Shown: piece after piece, positions 34,801 through 44,701 of the stretch
How the letters are laid out: the number at the start of each line of letters is the position of its first letter
Position numbering within the stretch: the stretch's first letter is position 1
From: Setoptus koraiensis
Lineage: Eukaryota > Arthropoda
Reading direction: 5' to 3'
NCBI GenBank assembly: GCA_048013815.1
Contig: CM106585.1
Location: 23,622,001 to 23,686,000 of the forward strand
DNA length: 64,000 nt
The notes under the pieces: model-generated
Seen by the model: only the letters and a program-made list of their open reading frames with translations
Database searches by the model: none
What the model was told of the DNA's origin: nothing
Translations under genes and position numbers: made by a program

Positions 34801-37800
34801 TATAAGCTGTGTTTGGCTGGCAATATCAGCAGCCGTTATTGATAAGCCACCGACGCCGCTATAAAAGTAGAAGCCACTTTTAGAGTTTTGCTGGCCAACT
34901 TAAAGTCAAAAAGAAACTACTACCCTGTTACTACAAATGTGGCGCTACTTTAACTGATTGTTGCATAATCAACCATCAACTTATTATAACCTTCCACTAA
35001 AACTGCTGCTACAGCTACCACTACTATGTGACGTTCAGCCTGTCTAGCCAGCTAGACAGCCAGCCATTTAGCTAGCTTGATGCGGCAAACTAATATGCGA
35101 GCGCCGGATGAAAGCAACGGCAACGGCAAGAGCAACAGTTTTGCTTCAAACATCTATGCCGACAATAAAAATAAAATCTGCCGACGTTGTTGCTGTTGTC
35201 AGCTTTTTCCAACGGTCGCCGGCAACAGTTGTCTGGCAACAATAACTGCTTAGATACTCAGGAACATTCGGCTGACAAACATCGGTGAAATTAACTATGA
35301 CACACACACAGGCAATAACAACGCACAGCCAATTGCTAGGCGATGGCGATAAAATTCGTCCGTTCGGCCTGGACGTCATAGGCATCGGCATCGTTATTGG
35401 TGGTGTTATCGCTTATAAACAAATATGGTGATTTTACCGTTGTTGTGAAGCTATTCCAACGACAAGCTCGGACAAACGGTTATCGCTACCTTTTGCACAA
35501 TAAGGTTGCCTCCTCCGATATATAGGGGCCAATAATAGTCACTAAAAATACCTTCACAACAACCCGTTGAAACAAACCGTTCAGGAATTGGCAATTGTGT
35601 GCAGGATTGCAAATTCGTTTGAGTTGTGACGCAGATGATGGCGCTAATGATAGTTCGCCATCAACCTGCAACAATAAATAGGCAACAGTTTACAATCAAC
35701 GAGTCCGGGTCGGAAGGGATTTAAATGCACATCGTTTGTAAAGGCGAGTTCCGTTTTCAGCAAAAAACACCTCTCTATACATTGTGGGACATCGACGTAT
35801 GAATGGCCATTTCGACACTTGGCGAGCACAACTGACCGAATAATAATGATCGTCTTGCCGATCGATAAAATGGCAAAGAAAAGAATTACCACAATATCAA
35901 TCAGTATCATTTGCGCGCGTATATCGATGCGAATGGGGTCTGGCAACGTCAGTCAGCCAGTCAGTCAGTCAGCCAGTCAGTCAGCCAGTCAGCCATCCAG
36001 CCAGACAGACAGTCCAGACAGACAGGTAGACAGATGGACACCATCAATATGATCGTGATAATCAACTTTGCACATGGCCAGTTGCATAAAGGTTTCTTTT
36101 GTTGATTGTTCAACTTGCATAATGGCGTGATGTTTGTATACGTAATGCAGTGTTTATTGCACATATGGCACAGTCATCAGTAGGCCCAAGGAAATGATGG
36201 AGGGAGAGAGAGAGAGAGAGAGATCTGCTTTTGGTATTGTCGACATAAGAGACCGGTGCCTGAAAACTGCACACCGTCGTCGATAAATGCCAATCGATCG
36301 CTTGGTATCTCATACTGTGGCTAATTGTTGTGGCAATGGAGGCGCAGTGTGGCATAACCACAAATAAACAACAAGCAGTCGGTTATTGTTGTTGTTGCGT
36401 AACAGTAATTGTTTCCAGCGGTGATTGTGTTCCGTCGGCGGTAATGATATCGCTGACTGTCTGGCTGTGAGGCTGGCTAGCCAACGACGACCGTGATATA
36501 CAATAATGATAATGACAATAATACTGCGGCTGGCCATAAAACACCGCTAGCCATTCTAGTGGTTTGTGGTGGTGGTGGTGGCGGCGGCGGCTTACCCATT
36601 AAACTTGACTCGATCACCACCTCCGTCACTCTCTGTATTCCTGGTCTTGTTGTCAATGTTGCTGACTCGTCGTCGATTGACAACAATTAGAACATCCCCT
36701 GCTAGTTGTTGTTGTTCTCGAATGTCACCTAACGGCGTTGTGTGTTGACAAACATTGTCTATACAGTCTGGATGATGGTGTGTGTGTGTGTGTTTACAGT
36801 ATACAACACATTGTAGCATTGTAACAATGTAGTGGTAATGGTGCACATGACTCTCATTTCTCAAGACGCTACTCGGAAATAACGGTACACACACAACATT
36901 TGGTGATGTAACAACAGACAAACAGATAGACAGACAGGCGGGCAGGCAGAGAGTTGATTAGATAAGTTCACTTGTCGCTTTATTAGTCGTCGTCTAGGTT
37001 CTCCAAGAAGAGAGTGGCTTCCTTGTGCCAAATGTTATTGCTCGCAGCATCAGACATCATTATGATGCTCTAAATAACAATTGCATCACAACAAGCGCCA
37101 CGACGAAGCTAGACACTTCTTGGCGCAAAGGGTTTTTCACTAGACGCGCTCAGTCATTAGTGGGTAAGTTTAGTTTTGTTGTGGGTTTGTTAACTTGCTT
37201 GCCAGTTGCCAGAAGCAAACAGAGTGGTAATGGCACTGATGATATACTTGAAATATAGTTATAAACGTGATGATGATGATGATATTGCACTATACGAAAC
37301 GTTACATAATCCAACCTAACGTAACGTGAATTTTAAAAATACGCACACACACACAAGATTATCTAACAGCGGTGACATAAGCAATGGAGAAGAAATTTCA
37401 GGGGGAACTTTTGTGTGGTGGCGCATAGACATGAAACAGTTTTAACACAGAGTACAGAGATACAATTATTGCATGTATGTGTATAAATGTGCGCTTTTAA
37501 GGCCCTTAAACTCAATGTGTGAGTTTATAGATATGAATGAGATGAGATAAAATTAAGCTGATAGAGCTGAATGACGATGGTACTAACACAAGTGAGAGAA
37601 GTCAAAAGTCAGATCACATGCCTCGTGTGAGCCTCATGCCGCTCGCTCGCCAGCCACCCAAGCTCAAATGAAATGTCGACAACATTTCATAATTTTCTAT
37701 CATACAGTTGTGGAGCATTCTATATCCACCAGCAAGCCAGCCAGCCAGCCAGCCAACAATTGAGCAAGCCATTAGCAACGATGGCAATAACAACAACAAC

Positions 37801-40127
37801 AACAGCGACTAAAATGATGACTTTCTGAATAGACAAAGTTAGTCGGCGCTGCCGCCATGGCGCGTCCTTGGCTTACTTATTACGTGATATCTCTCTGGCG
37901 GTAATAGCCCCCACCCGACTCCCCTCTCTTTCCACTATCTATCCAATGAATTTAGATGGCGCAGTCTTATTATATAATATTTGTTGTCGCTATAGTCGCT
38001 CTTTTGCGTCACTTTGCTCATTCTCTTGACTGTTGTCTGATGGTTGCGTAGTTTTGTTTGTTTGTTTGCTTGCTGGCTTGATCTCTGACTAACTGTTTGT
38101 GAGTATGTGGTTAAAGTGCATTAAACTATGAATGTTAGCAAGCCAATGTTGTTCATCAACACAGCTGCAACAGCACTGCGCCAGCAGCAGGGGATAACGG
38201 TCTTGCCTTTGACACACTGATATAGTGAACTAGACTGCTATTATAGTAGTTAATGCTTATCAGTCAACAATCGTCAAGCTGGCCCGCTCAATTGAAGTCG
38301 TCGTAGTTGCTGTTGTTGTTGTTGTTGTTGTTGTTGGTTTGATTTTGCTTGCTCTCTAAATACTGATAATGATCATGATGTGTCGTCGTCTTATGCTATT
38401 CCTCTGTCGTCCCAAGTATCATCATCAGCATAGAGACATTTTCGCTATTATTTGAAACTTATATTTGTGTTATTGATTGATCGTTGACAAGTCACAGCTC
38501 GTTATTGGCATCTATTGAATTGACAATGCGACATTGGTCATTGTTGTTTCACTCGACAGAACCTTTTCCCTCTTGTCTCTATTTCGAGCAGGAATTGATT
38601 TTTGTCCAACACAAAAGACCCACCATGATGAACAGCTGCTTATAAACACACAACTGTCGACTAATCATTGACAACAAATCTACTCACCGGTTATCGTTCA
38701 TCTGTGTGCTCTACTGGCAAGCTAGTTAACCAAGCAGCTCGATCGCCAGAGACACCGACATTCAGTGAGCAAGCCGATGAGCTGGCTTGTTGGCTGCATG
38801 ATTCAGCTCATACAGTTTCTCTCTCTCTCTCCCTCTTTATTATTCTCGCCTATAGTTTTACCTATGCCCATTGCTAGCCCTACACTCATACCTCTACATT
38901 ATATTAAACCTCTACCCCTTAATAAATTCCATCTAAGAGATAGACGATCGACGTAAACAACTTCACACAACTTGTTGTTGTTTTCGTTGTTTCTTATTGA
39001 GCTCCCGTACATTGTATATACAATGCATCAATCATGTCTAATGCAACCTGGCTAGAAAGGGCTCATGGGCTGATAACGAGCCTATCCATGTGATCGTGCC
39101 TAGCTTGTCCATGTTACTACCGATATTATCATGTAACACACAAAGACAATTTTGTAGGATAGAAAAATTAGCAATTTCTTTCGTCTAACTACTTATACTT
39201 GCATAAATGTATCGACAAAAGATTGATGATGTAGCTTGTTCGACACACTGCTGGCTATTGGTCAAGATTGACTAGTAGTCAACACCAACAGGAGCCCGTG
39301 TTGCTCATTAGTAATTATCCAGCGGTGATAGGACCGTTTACGGTAGCAACTGAGAGAATCAGTTGACGAAACTCTGAAAACTTCCATACATGTATCATCT
39401 AACCGTCAGTCGAGCGGGCTCACTTGCGTGCCAACTATTTTCTTCATCTTACGGCTCGATGAGATGATATCTCTCGAAATTAGCATTATCATATCATTTT
39501 GTAGTTCTATGAGAGCGAACGACCACTAACAATATAATACAATCAGTGCAATATAATTTATATAAAAATATTAATCATACAACTATTATCTGAACTTCTT
39601 CAAACTGCTCTCAAACTAACTACAGCGGATACCACAGAGATGAGGCTTGTCACCCATGTGTTTGAATTCGCCAAAAGTTTGGCCGAGATCGGATTGACTG
39701 AAAGCGAGCTGGCCTTATTCTCGGCATTTATCCTCCTCCAACCAGGTGAGTTTTGTTGATGATCGCACCACAACAATTGTCTCTTATGCCAATCGATTTA
39801 TCTCTGAATGCTAATTACTAATCAACTAACATTATCTTGTTTTTTTTTTATTCGTCATCTTTTTCAGATCGAGCTGGACTCAAGGAGGTGATTGATATAC
39901 AGCGCCTCAACCAGGCTATAGCTAAATCATTGCGCTATGAGCTTAACAAGACCCACAAGAGCCCGTTTAGGGGAGATGTGGCAGTACACGACTTATTAAT
40001 GTCTAAAATGAATCAATTACGTGAAATTAGCCTATTACATATGGATGCATTATCAAGATTCCGACGCTTGGCCCCAGATATTGAATTTCCTGCACTACAT
40101 AAGGAATTATTCTCACCGGATTGTTAG
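22225..40127 (+). CDS. Hr3: Nuclear hormone receptor HR3 (ROR family, NR1F)
   Basis: HR3 is an ecdysone-induced transcription factor of the moulting cascade. I assemble four exons: 22225-22294, 23707-26451, 39626-39745 and 39868-40127. Introns are 1412, 13174 and 122 bp, all phase 1. The product has 1064 residues. Exon 1 ends with TGSIK, and exon 2 continues with [17 protein letters not shown], exactly as in insect HR3. The DNA-binding domain (about 31-96) has P-box CEGCKG, followed by the ROR extension with [16 protein letters not shown]. The hinge (about 115-855) is a very long Gln/Asn/Ser/Thr/His-rich region. The ligand-binding domain (about 857-1064) begins [15 protein letters not shown] and ends with the activation helix [12 protein letters not shown]. 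The 13.2-kb intron interrupts this domain at FLRS/ADTTEM; acceptor ACTACAG and phase both fit. Confidence 0.95.
22471..22569. repeat. (CA)n microsatellite
   Basis: About 100 bp of CA dinucleotides with a few CG interruptions in HR3 intron 1. Confidence 0.97.
22638..22758. repeat. (TG)n microsatellite, inverted relative to the previous CA array
   Basis: About 120 bp of TG dinucleotides with interruptions, about 70 bp downstream of the CA array. Confidence 0.95.
31322..31356. repeat. Perfect 17-bp inverted repeat with 1-bp centre
   Basis: ACGATGCACACTGTGCA, one A, then TGCACAGTGTGCATCGT. The arms are exactly complementary. Lies in HR3 intron 2. Confidence 0.95.
33057..33087. repeat. 12-bp inverted repeat, 7-bp centre
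   Basis: CATGTGTAGTTA and TAACTACACATG are exactly complementary, separated by TATAACG. In HR3 intron 2. Confidence 0.9.
33733..33757. repeat. 10-bp inverted repeat, 5-bp centre
   Basis: ATACACTAAC and GTTAGTGTAT are exactly complementary, separated by GTTAT. In HR3 intron 2. Confidence 0.85.
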
Positions 40128-40156
40128 TTGTTAAATATCTCTATCTATTGTGTCTA

Positions 40157-40181
40157 CCATCATTAAATGATTTAATGATGG
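40157..40181. repeat. 12-bp perfect inverted repeat in the HR3 3' UTR
   Basis: CCATCATTAAAT, one G, then ATTTAATGATGG, starting 30 bases after the HR3 stop codon. The arms are exactly complementary, so the transcript could fold into a stem here. Confidence 0.9.
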
Positions 40182-40373
40182 CACTGCATCACTTTTTTCG
40201 TTGCTTTTAACATTTTGATAAAGAATACAAAAGGGAGATTGAAATTGGAAGTAGGCGTAGTTAATAACTACTAGTTATTGGACACACAACACAATTATTA
40301 CTGGACATACTGACAAATGATGATATCATGGGAGCAAGAAAAGAAAACCATCATAAGGCAACAATAAGACAAG

Positions 40374-40379
40374 AATAAA
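40374..40379 (+). promoter_or_regulatory. Candidate poly(A) signal of HR3
   Basis: AATAAA 247 bases after the HR3 stop codon, on the plus strand, close to the convergent LSM6 3' end. Confidence 0.5.
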
Positions 40380-40411
40380 AAACAAAAGATTATTATCAGA
40401 CCTTTTAATTA

Positions 40412-40417
40412 TTTATT
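40412..40417 (-). promoter_or_regulatory. Poly(A) signal of LSM6
   Basis: AATAAA on the minus strand, about 31 bases after the LSM6 stop. The HR3 and LSM6 transcripts converge and their 3' ends probably come very close or overlap. Confidence 0.65.
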
Positions 40418-40447
40418 AGATATTAAAGCTATGCAAAGAGTAGTCTC

Positions 40448-40714
40448 TCAACTGCTTATTTGACGCCTTTTTTGCGTACTTATATATAAAACGTTATTTC
40501 CCCTAATAAATGCATCGCCGTATCTCTTCTTAAATTCTCCGTTGAAATATTCTTCACTTTGCTCCAAAGCTATATTCATGTAGCCGTCCAGACAGGCTAG
40601 AACGCCTCTATAGTCACTGCCATTGTTACATTTGACAACAACATTACGTCCTATTATCTGTTTCAAGAAATCTGAAGGGTTTTGTCTCTTGGTGGGTACG
40701 GCTTCAGAACTCAT
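40448..40714 (-). CDS. LSM6: U6 snRNA-associated Sm-like protein LSm6
   Basis: Ring subunit of the LSm2-8 complex (U6 snRNA, nucleus) and LSm1-7 complex (mRNA decay, cytoplasm). Single exon of 88 residues. After a short variable start, the Sm fold is nearly invariant: PSDFLKQIIGR, DYRGVLACLDGYMNIALEQ (Sm1 motif) and KYGDAFIRGNNVLYIST-like Sm2, here RYGDAFIRGNNVLYISTQK. Slightly longer at both ends than the human 80-residue form. It is divergent from the bL9m gene, whose upstream region starts within 200 bp. Confidence 0.97.
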   Translation of the reverse strand: MSSEAVPTKRQNPSDFLKQIIGRNVVVKCNNGSDYRGVLACLDGYMNIALEQSEEYFNGEFKKRYGDAFIRGNNVLYISTQKRRQISS

Positions 40715-40915
40715 GGTTGATTTGGATTGTTTGTTGTTGTTTTGTTTAACGAATGTTCACAGAAGCGTTTTTATTCGGCCACAGTATCCTGATGATTTAT
40801 CAATGTTATAAATTTGTCATAAATTTGTGTCATTTGGTCGTAACGATAAGCTTGATATAACGATTGATGTTGGTATTGTATTGACGATTATTTGTTTATT
40901 TTAATTTGGAGCACG

Positions 40916-41353
40916 ATGTCGGCCGCTTACGATATGGGATTTCAAACACCGTGGCAATTCGTCACAACATTGCGTGCAGCGCTCACAAAAAAGAAGATAG
41001 GTTCAAATATGGCGCCTATCAAAAAGGACGAGCACGTTTGTTTTGTTTTTCTGATTGGGGCAACTCGGATCACCTCGACAATCAACCAAGATAATCTGGA
41101 TAACTACTTGGAGGGCTCGTTTGCCGAGATTTGCCAACTGGATCTCAGCCCCTCGATTCACAGTGATGACAGCAATAATCGCCCTCAGGACGGCGACCGC
41201 ACATGCAGGCTCATTGGCGAACATTCGTTGTCTTTGGACTTTCCAACGGACTCTAACACCGCCTTTACAAGTACCCAAAGAATCGCCTTATATTGTTGGG
41301 CCTTATCTGAAGCCAGACTATCTCCCCACAGAATACATCACCGAGCCTATTAA
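40916..41353 (+). CDS. Open frame overlapping the 5' end of bL9m; unknown
   Basis: A 145-codon frame from the ATG at 40916 (an ATG at 40892 is also in frame). It ends 188 bases inside the bL9m coding region in another phase. It begins MSAAYDMGFQTPWQFVTTLR and I recognise no family. Its third positions look fairly codon-like in the first half. It could be a long upstream frame that reduces bL9m translation, the first part of another gene, or chance. No splice signal clearly links it to bL9m. Confidence 0.3.
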   Translation: MSAAYDMGFQTPWQFVTTLRAALTKKKIGSNMAPIKKDEHVCFVFLIGATRITSTINQDNLDNYLEGSFAEICQLDLSPSIHSDDSNNRPQDGDRTCRLIGEHSLSLDFPTDSNTAFTSTQRIALYCWALSEARLSPHRIHHRAY

Positions 41354-41894
41354 AGACGATGAGAATGATGATGACCACAAGATATACAAACCGACTCACT
41401 TGGTCGAAGATGAAGAAAGGAAAATCAAACTTCTCCTGCTCAAAGATGTCGAAGGATTAGGTATAAGTGGCGAAATTATCGATGTTCCCTGGAGGTACGG
41501 TGCAAGCAAACTCATAGCAATGGGTAAAGCGGATTACGCTACAGATTTCAATATTAAGTGGTACAAATTTGATAACAGAGAATCAAGATCTTCTGCCTCA
41601 TCTGCGTTGTCACCCATCACCGTTCGCAATCTACGAGATAGAATTTACGATTTATATATAGCAGACGGTGTGGAAATTCAACCTTGGCACATTTCATTGG
41701 CGATGAGGCTGGCTGATGTTCAGTGTCCATTGCACGCCATCCGTGGTGAAACCTTACAAAGTTATACGGAAAACGGAAAAGAATATGTCAAATGTACTAT
41801 TGTAATCAACAATCATGAGAATGTCACTGTCCGATTCAGATTGCCAAGTAAGAGAGTTGACGACGACGACGATGAGTTGGACATAGAAGATTGA
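41166..41894 (+). CDS. mRpL9: Mitochondrial large-subunit ribosomal protein bL9m
   Basis: Structural protein of the mitochondrial ribosome. Single exon; from the ATG at 41166 it gives 242 residues. The start is chosen because it opens with an Arg-rich, acid-free presequence (MTAIIALRTATAHAG, then RCLWTFQRTLTPPLQVP) typical of import into mitochondria. The L9 core follows: LVEDEERKIKLLLLKDVEGLG and GASKLIAMGKADYAT, matching the family's N-terminal L9 fold. The tail is acidic (DDDDDELDIED). Identification rests on the LVED segment, the domain order and the presequence, so it is good but not certain. A second frame overlaps its 5' end. Confidence 0.8.
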   Translation: MTAIIALRTATAHAGSLANIRCLWTFQRTLTPPLQVPKESPYIVGPYLKPDYLPTEYITEPIKDDENDDDHKIYKPTHLVEDEERKIKLLLLKDVEGLGISGEIIDVPWRYGASKLIAMGKADYATDFNIKWYKFDNRESRSSASSALSPITVRNLRDRIYDLYIADGVEIQPWHISLAMRLADVQCPLHAIRGETLQSYTENGKEYVKCTIVINNHENVTVRFRLPSKRVDDDDDELDIED

Positions 41895-42027
41895 AGATGC
41901 TGATCAGATTTGTTAAACGATTGTAATCAATCAATTCATTATTTAATTCAATATAAAATTTACAAAATAGGTCTACTTTTAGTTACCAGTATACAGATAT
42001 CTAGTATATACAATATTTCGAATCGAA

Positions 42028-42558
42028 TCAGGTTCCCCGGTATGAACTTACGTTGGCAATGGATTTTGATGTTTCGAAACTAGCCAGAATGAGCTTCTTT
42101 AACATGGCCAACTCAAACTTTGTCACGTTACGCAACTTAATTTGAGATATTTTATCGTCATCTTGTGTCACAACACTGTCCAAGAGAGCCAATGCACTAG
42201 TTCTCAGAATAGCCTCTCTTCTTTCTATAAGATTACAATGATTATGTGGCATCGGTACATTATGGCTTTCCAACAGTTTCAGTATCTCCCTCCAGTGAGG
42301 GCTTGGCATCTTGATAAGTCCTTGACTATTCAATTGTTCCTCTTGCAACTCGGGTATCCTCCTGACCCATTCTGGCAATACAATTTTGCACTTTTGTTGT
42401 CTATGTAAATTCAATGCCATCCACAGAGGTACTTGAGTGGGAATGGAGGGATGAAAAGGACCGAAATCTCCACATATGAGATGAAGCACATGTTCATATT
42501 TAAAGTTTGGCACTACCTCAATGAGTTCGTCCTCCGCTAGAAAGTCACAGAAGTCCAT
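42028..42558 (-). CDS. GINS2: GINS complex subunit 2 (PSF2)
   Basis: GINS is part of the CMG replicative helicase with Cdc45 and MCM2-7. Single exon of 176 residues (human 185). It opens FLAEDELIEVVPNF and continues with ICGDFGPFHPSIPTQVPLWMALNLHRQQKCKI in segments characteristic of PSF2 (FGPF, VPLWMAL, LHRQQKC), then WVRRIPELQEEQ. It ends after NVTKFELAMLKKLI. The remnant block of pseudogenes begins about 250 bp upstream of its start codon. Confidence 0.95.
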   Translation of the reverse strand: MDFCDFLAEDELIEVVPNFKYEHVLHLICGDFGPFHPSIPTQVPLWMALNLHRQQKCKIVLPEWVRRIPELQEEQLNSQGLIKMPSPHWREILKLLESHNVPMPHNHCNLIERREAILRTSALALLDSVVTQDDDKISQIKLRNVTKFELAMLKKLILASFETSKSIANVSSYRGT

Positions 42559-42812
42559 GGTTCATATTCTTTTCTCATCAAATCAAATAGTATTGTTGAC
42601 TATTTTTATAATAATGAATTGCGAAGTCTCTTTTTCTTTGAACTGACAATGGATTCATAGTCCCGCTTTCATATGGAAAGTCAGTTTCGTGGCGCTTGTT
42701 TTGAAAATGAATCGAATTCTAGTAATGGGGGGGGGGGGAACCGAGAGAATTCTCCCGTTCCCAATTTCCCACTCTCCCTCCAGTTCTATCGAATTCAATC
42801 AAACGGATTGTA

Positions 42813-42932
42813 GTGATGCGGAGCGAACGCTCGCTCTGAACAAGGTTGTTTGGTTCCGAGTGCGATGACACGCGTGAAATTCAATGAAAATTTCCCATCA
42901 GATCAATCAATGAAGACAAACGATTAATTAGT
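42813..42932. mobile_element. Left half of a second copy of the TA-flanked inverted-repeat element
   Basis: Begins directly after TA (42811-42812) with GTGATGCGGAGCGAACGCTCGCTC, matching the left end at 3482. It later shares AGATCAATCAATGAA.ACAAACGATT.ATTAGT with the 3482 copy, in the same order. The middle has diverged and the right arm is absent: homology stops at ATTAGT, where the B56 pseudogene begins. A G run (42727-42738) lies just to its left. Confidence 0.8.
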
Positions 42933-43800
42933 CGCACTTACGGATTGATTCCGCCACAGAATCTGTAGCGTTCATCTTATCGCAGAATATATGACCTACC
43001 GGTTCTTTCAAACATAGGTCTTTTTTCACAAATTTCACCCTGCAATGACCTAACTGGTGGTGGTATACACTTGAAGATCGAGTTTCATGGAGGGACATCA
43101 GGACAGAAAGAAGGACGCTCTGTGTCTCTCTCATCGCATGGCAAATGAAGTCCATGAATATACTAGTCGAAGAAAAGTAGATATGTTGGTGAAAGTCATG
43201 AATTGTTTTAGAACAAAGACTACCATAACAGAAAACAAAAGGGGTGCGGTTTTTGGCACTTACTTTTCTAGAAATTCTAGTATTTCTTCTATTCCGTTAT
43301 GGTCTTCACTTTCGTGGATAAATCTATAAAGTTTGTTATTTATTCGGCTCCTGATATAGGATTGTAGATCCCATAAATAATGCTATATCAAATGCAATAT
43401 AAGGGTGACACTTTCCAGCTCTCTCTGATATTCGCTATCGAAAAATTCCAACAATTGTATACGAAATCGGAGTACACATATGCTATTGCTAAGTTTGGGT
43501 TGAATTCAGGTGAGTCGAAAAACTAAATCATTAGATCACAGACGAGCTGCAGATGTGGCCAAGATGGATCGGGCACATCTAGGTTGGATGTTAATGGTAG
43601 TGTATCGACAAAAGTTTGATCAGTTATCATCGCCATTAGTAATTTACTAGAGGAAAAAATGCAAAGAGATCCCACACGACCTCACCGAGAAGTTTTCGTT
43701 CTTATTGATAAGTCTGAATTTTTACCTCATCTTTGAATAATTAGATCGGGTAAATTCAGAGCTTGTCAGGATTGTAGGCATGAGATTGTTAGACGAACTA
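42928..43800 (-). pseudogene. Pseudogene of PP2A regulatory subunit B56 (PPP2R5)
   Basis: Read on the minus strand, successive blocks match B56 in order: [47 protein letters not shown] (family: [20 protein letters not shown]), [12 protein letters not shown], then after an intron-like gap SVLLSVLMSLHE and SSVYHHQLGHC. It is broken by in-frame TAG at 43525-43523 and 43385-43383 and by a one-base shift near 43450. The gap 43263-43163 is 101 bp with a GTAAGT donor and CTAG acceptor, the size of ordinary introns here, so this is a DNA-level duplicate and not a retrocopy. The C-terminal part is lost where the half element begins. The upstream limit is vague; weak matches continue to about 43800. 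Confidence 0.85.
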
Positions 43801-44189
43801 TAAGTGTCCATAAAGGATTAAAGTTTGCGACGACTGCTTACGTCCGATATAATATCATGAGATATCCGAGATATCACCTATGGGAAAATCTTCATCTTGA
43901 TTATAAAGACCCCAAAAGTTGAAAATTTACTTCGGTTCACAAATTGAAATATGGCCGAAGATCTATCCATGAGTTTTGTCTACCATACCCATTCAACCTC
44001 AATGGATATCCATAGACCATGAGCATCGTAATCCTTTCTTGTTGAGTCATTGCGCTTATCTCATCTAATGAGCAAGGTGTTTTTTCATTCTAGACCGTAC
44101 GAACCGATTAGGTGTGTTGTCGACCCTCTGAAAATATTATCTTTGTCATTCTTAGCACGTGTAACAAATGTCCAACTCCAGGACTCCAT
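43801..44189. other. Relic-rich spacer, nothing further identified
   Basis: Lies between the two pseudogenes in the same orientation. Short peptide-like stretches on the minus strand may be older remains, but I cannot assign them. Confidence 0.4.
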
Positions 44190-44540
44190 GTGCATATGAG
44201 TACTTGTTAGGCAACTTCATGTTTCAAGTGTTGTGAACAAATTGAATGCGCCTAGTCGAGTTTTCGGGCGACAGGGGTCGATCTTATTCTTTTCATCTGG
44301 GCAAGCAGTGCGAGCTGAGGTTCCTCTGCACCATCTATGGATGAATGGGCTCGTGGTGGTTAGTGCTAGCACTAAAGCTAATCTGTAGTGTTAGCACTAA
44401 CCAAGCTAACTTCAGTGCTTCCCTTCGTCTGCCTTTGACAGTGTCTCGCCAGTGTCCTCATGGAATAGCATCCGATGGCCCCATAAACCTTTGTCGGTTA
44501 TGTAACAACGGAGCATACAACGAAGACAGACATTGCTATT
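44190..44540 (-). pseudogene. Decayed inverted copy of part of the 45356 membrane-protein gene
   Basis: Minus-strand DNA at about 44231-44360 aligns with the plus gene at about 45830-45975. The shared run TTGCCCAGAT..AAAGAAT..GA gives ACPDEKNKIDPCRPKT here against ACPDSKNQTDPYRLKT in the intact gene. It is flanked by CACCACGAG against CATCATGAG on one side and TTGTTCACAA against CTGTTCACTA on the other. A 12-bp deletion and frame breaks are present. Weaker similarity continues into the Cys-rich part up to about 44540. It points opposite to its likely parent 1 kb away. Confidence 0.65.
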
Positions 44541-44701
44541 TACTGTTTATCTGAGGCTAAATGTGTTAAAAAAATTAATATTAGATAGATAGTTTAGATT
44601 GATCCCTTGGTGAAGAATCATTTGCAAATATTCATCGTTGGCTAGAAAACAATTGATCGAAAAAACAAATATTTCGGTTTAAAGAACCTCAATGTCGGAC
44701 C

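Larger units (their letters stand above)
26452..39625 (+). other. HR3 intron 2 (13.2 kb), no nested gene seen
   Basis: Donor GTAAGC at 26452 and acceptor ACTACAG at 39625. About 20% of the window. I find no frame inside that resembles a protein on either strand and no recognisable RNA gene. It holds many short tandem repeats: (AT)n near 26906-26955, 33620-33641 and 34760-34790; (GA)n near 32401 and 36203-36222; (CAA)n near 32934-32960; (TG)n near 33814-33836 and 36775-36793; CCAG/AGTC repeats near 34040, 35948-36010 and 37730-37760; (GGT/GGC)n near 36563-36590; (TTG)n at 38311-38336. GC content rises between about 29.9 and 31.9 kb. Enhancers or alternative promoters are plausible but not shown by sequence. 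Confidence 0.8.

Noticed and set aside
35948..36010. Regular AGTC/AGCC repeats that look array-like
   Set aside because: Simple tetranucleotide microsatellite without unique spacers, so not a CRISPR array.
42928..43155. 75-codon minus-strand frame as an independent small gene
   Set aside because: It aligns without gaps to the middle of B56 and is part of the pseudogene, whose upstream part is disabled.
44345..44554. 69-codon plus-strand frame
   Set aside because: It lies opposite the decayed copy of the PPxY protein gene and over a short local tandem repeat of GTTAGTGCTA type; no sign of selection.
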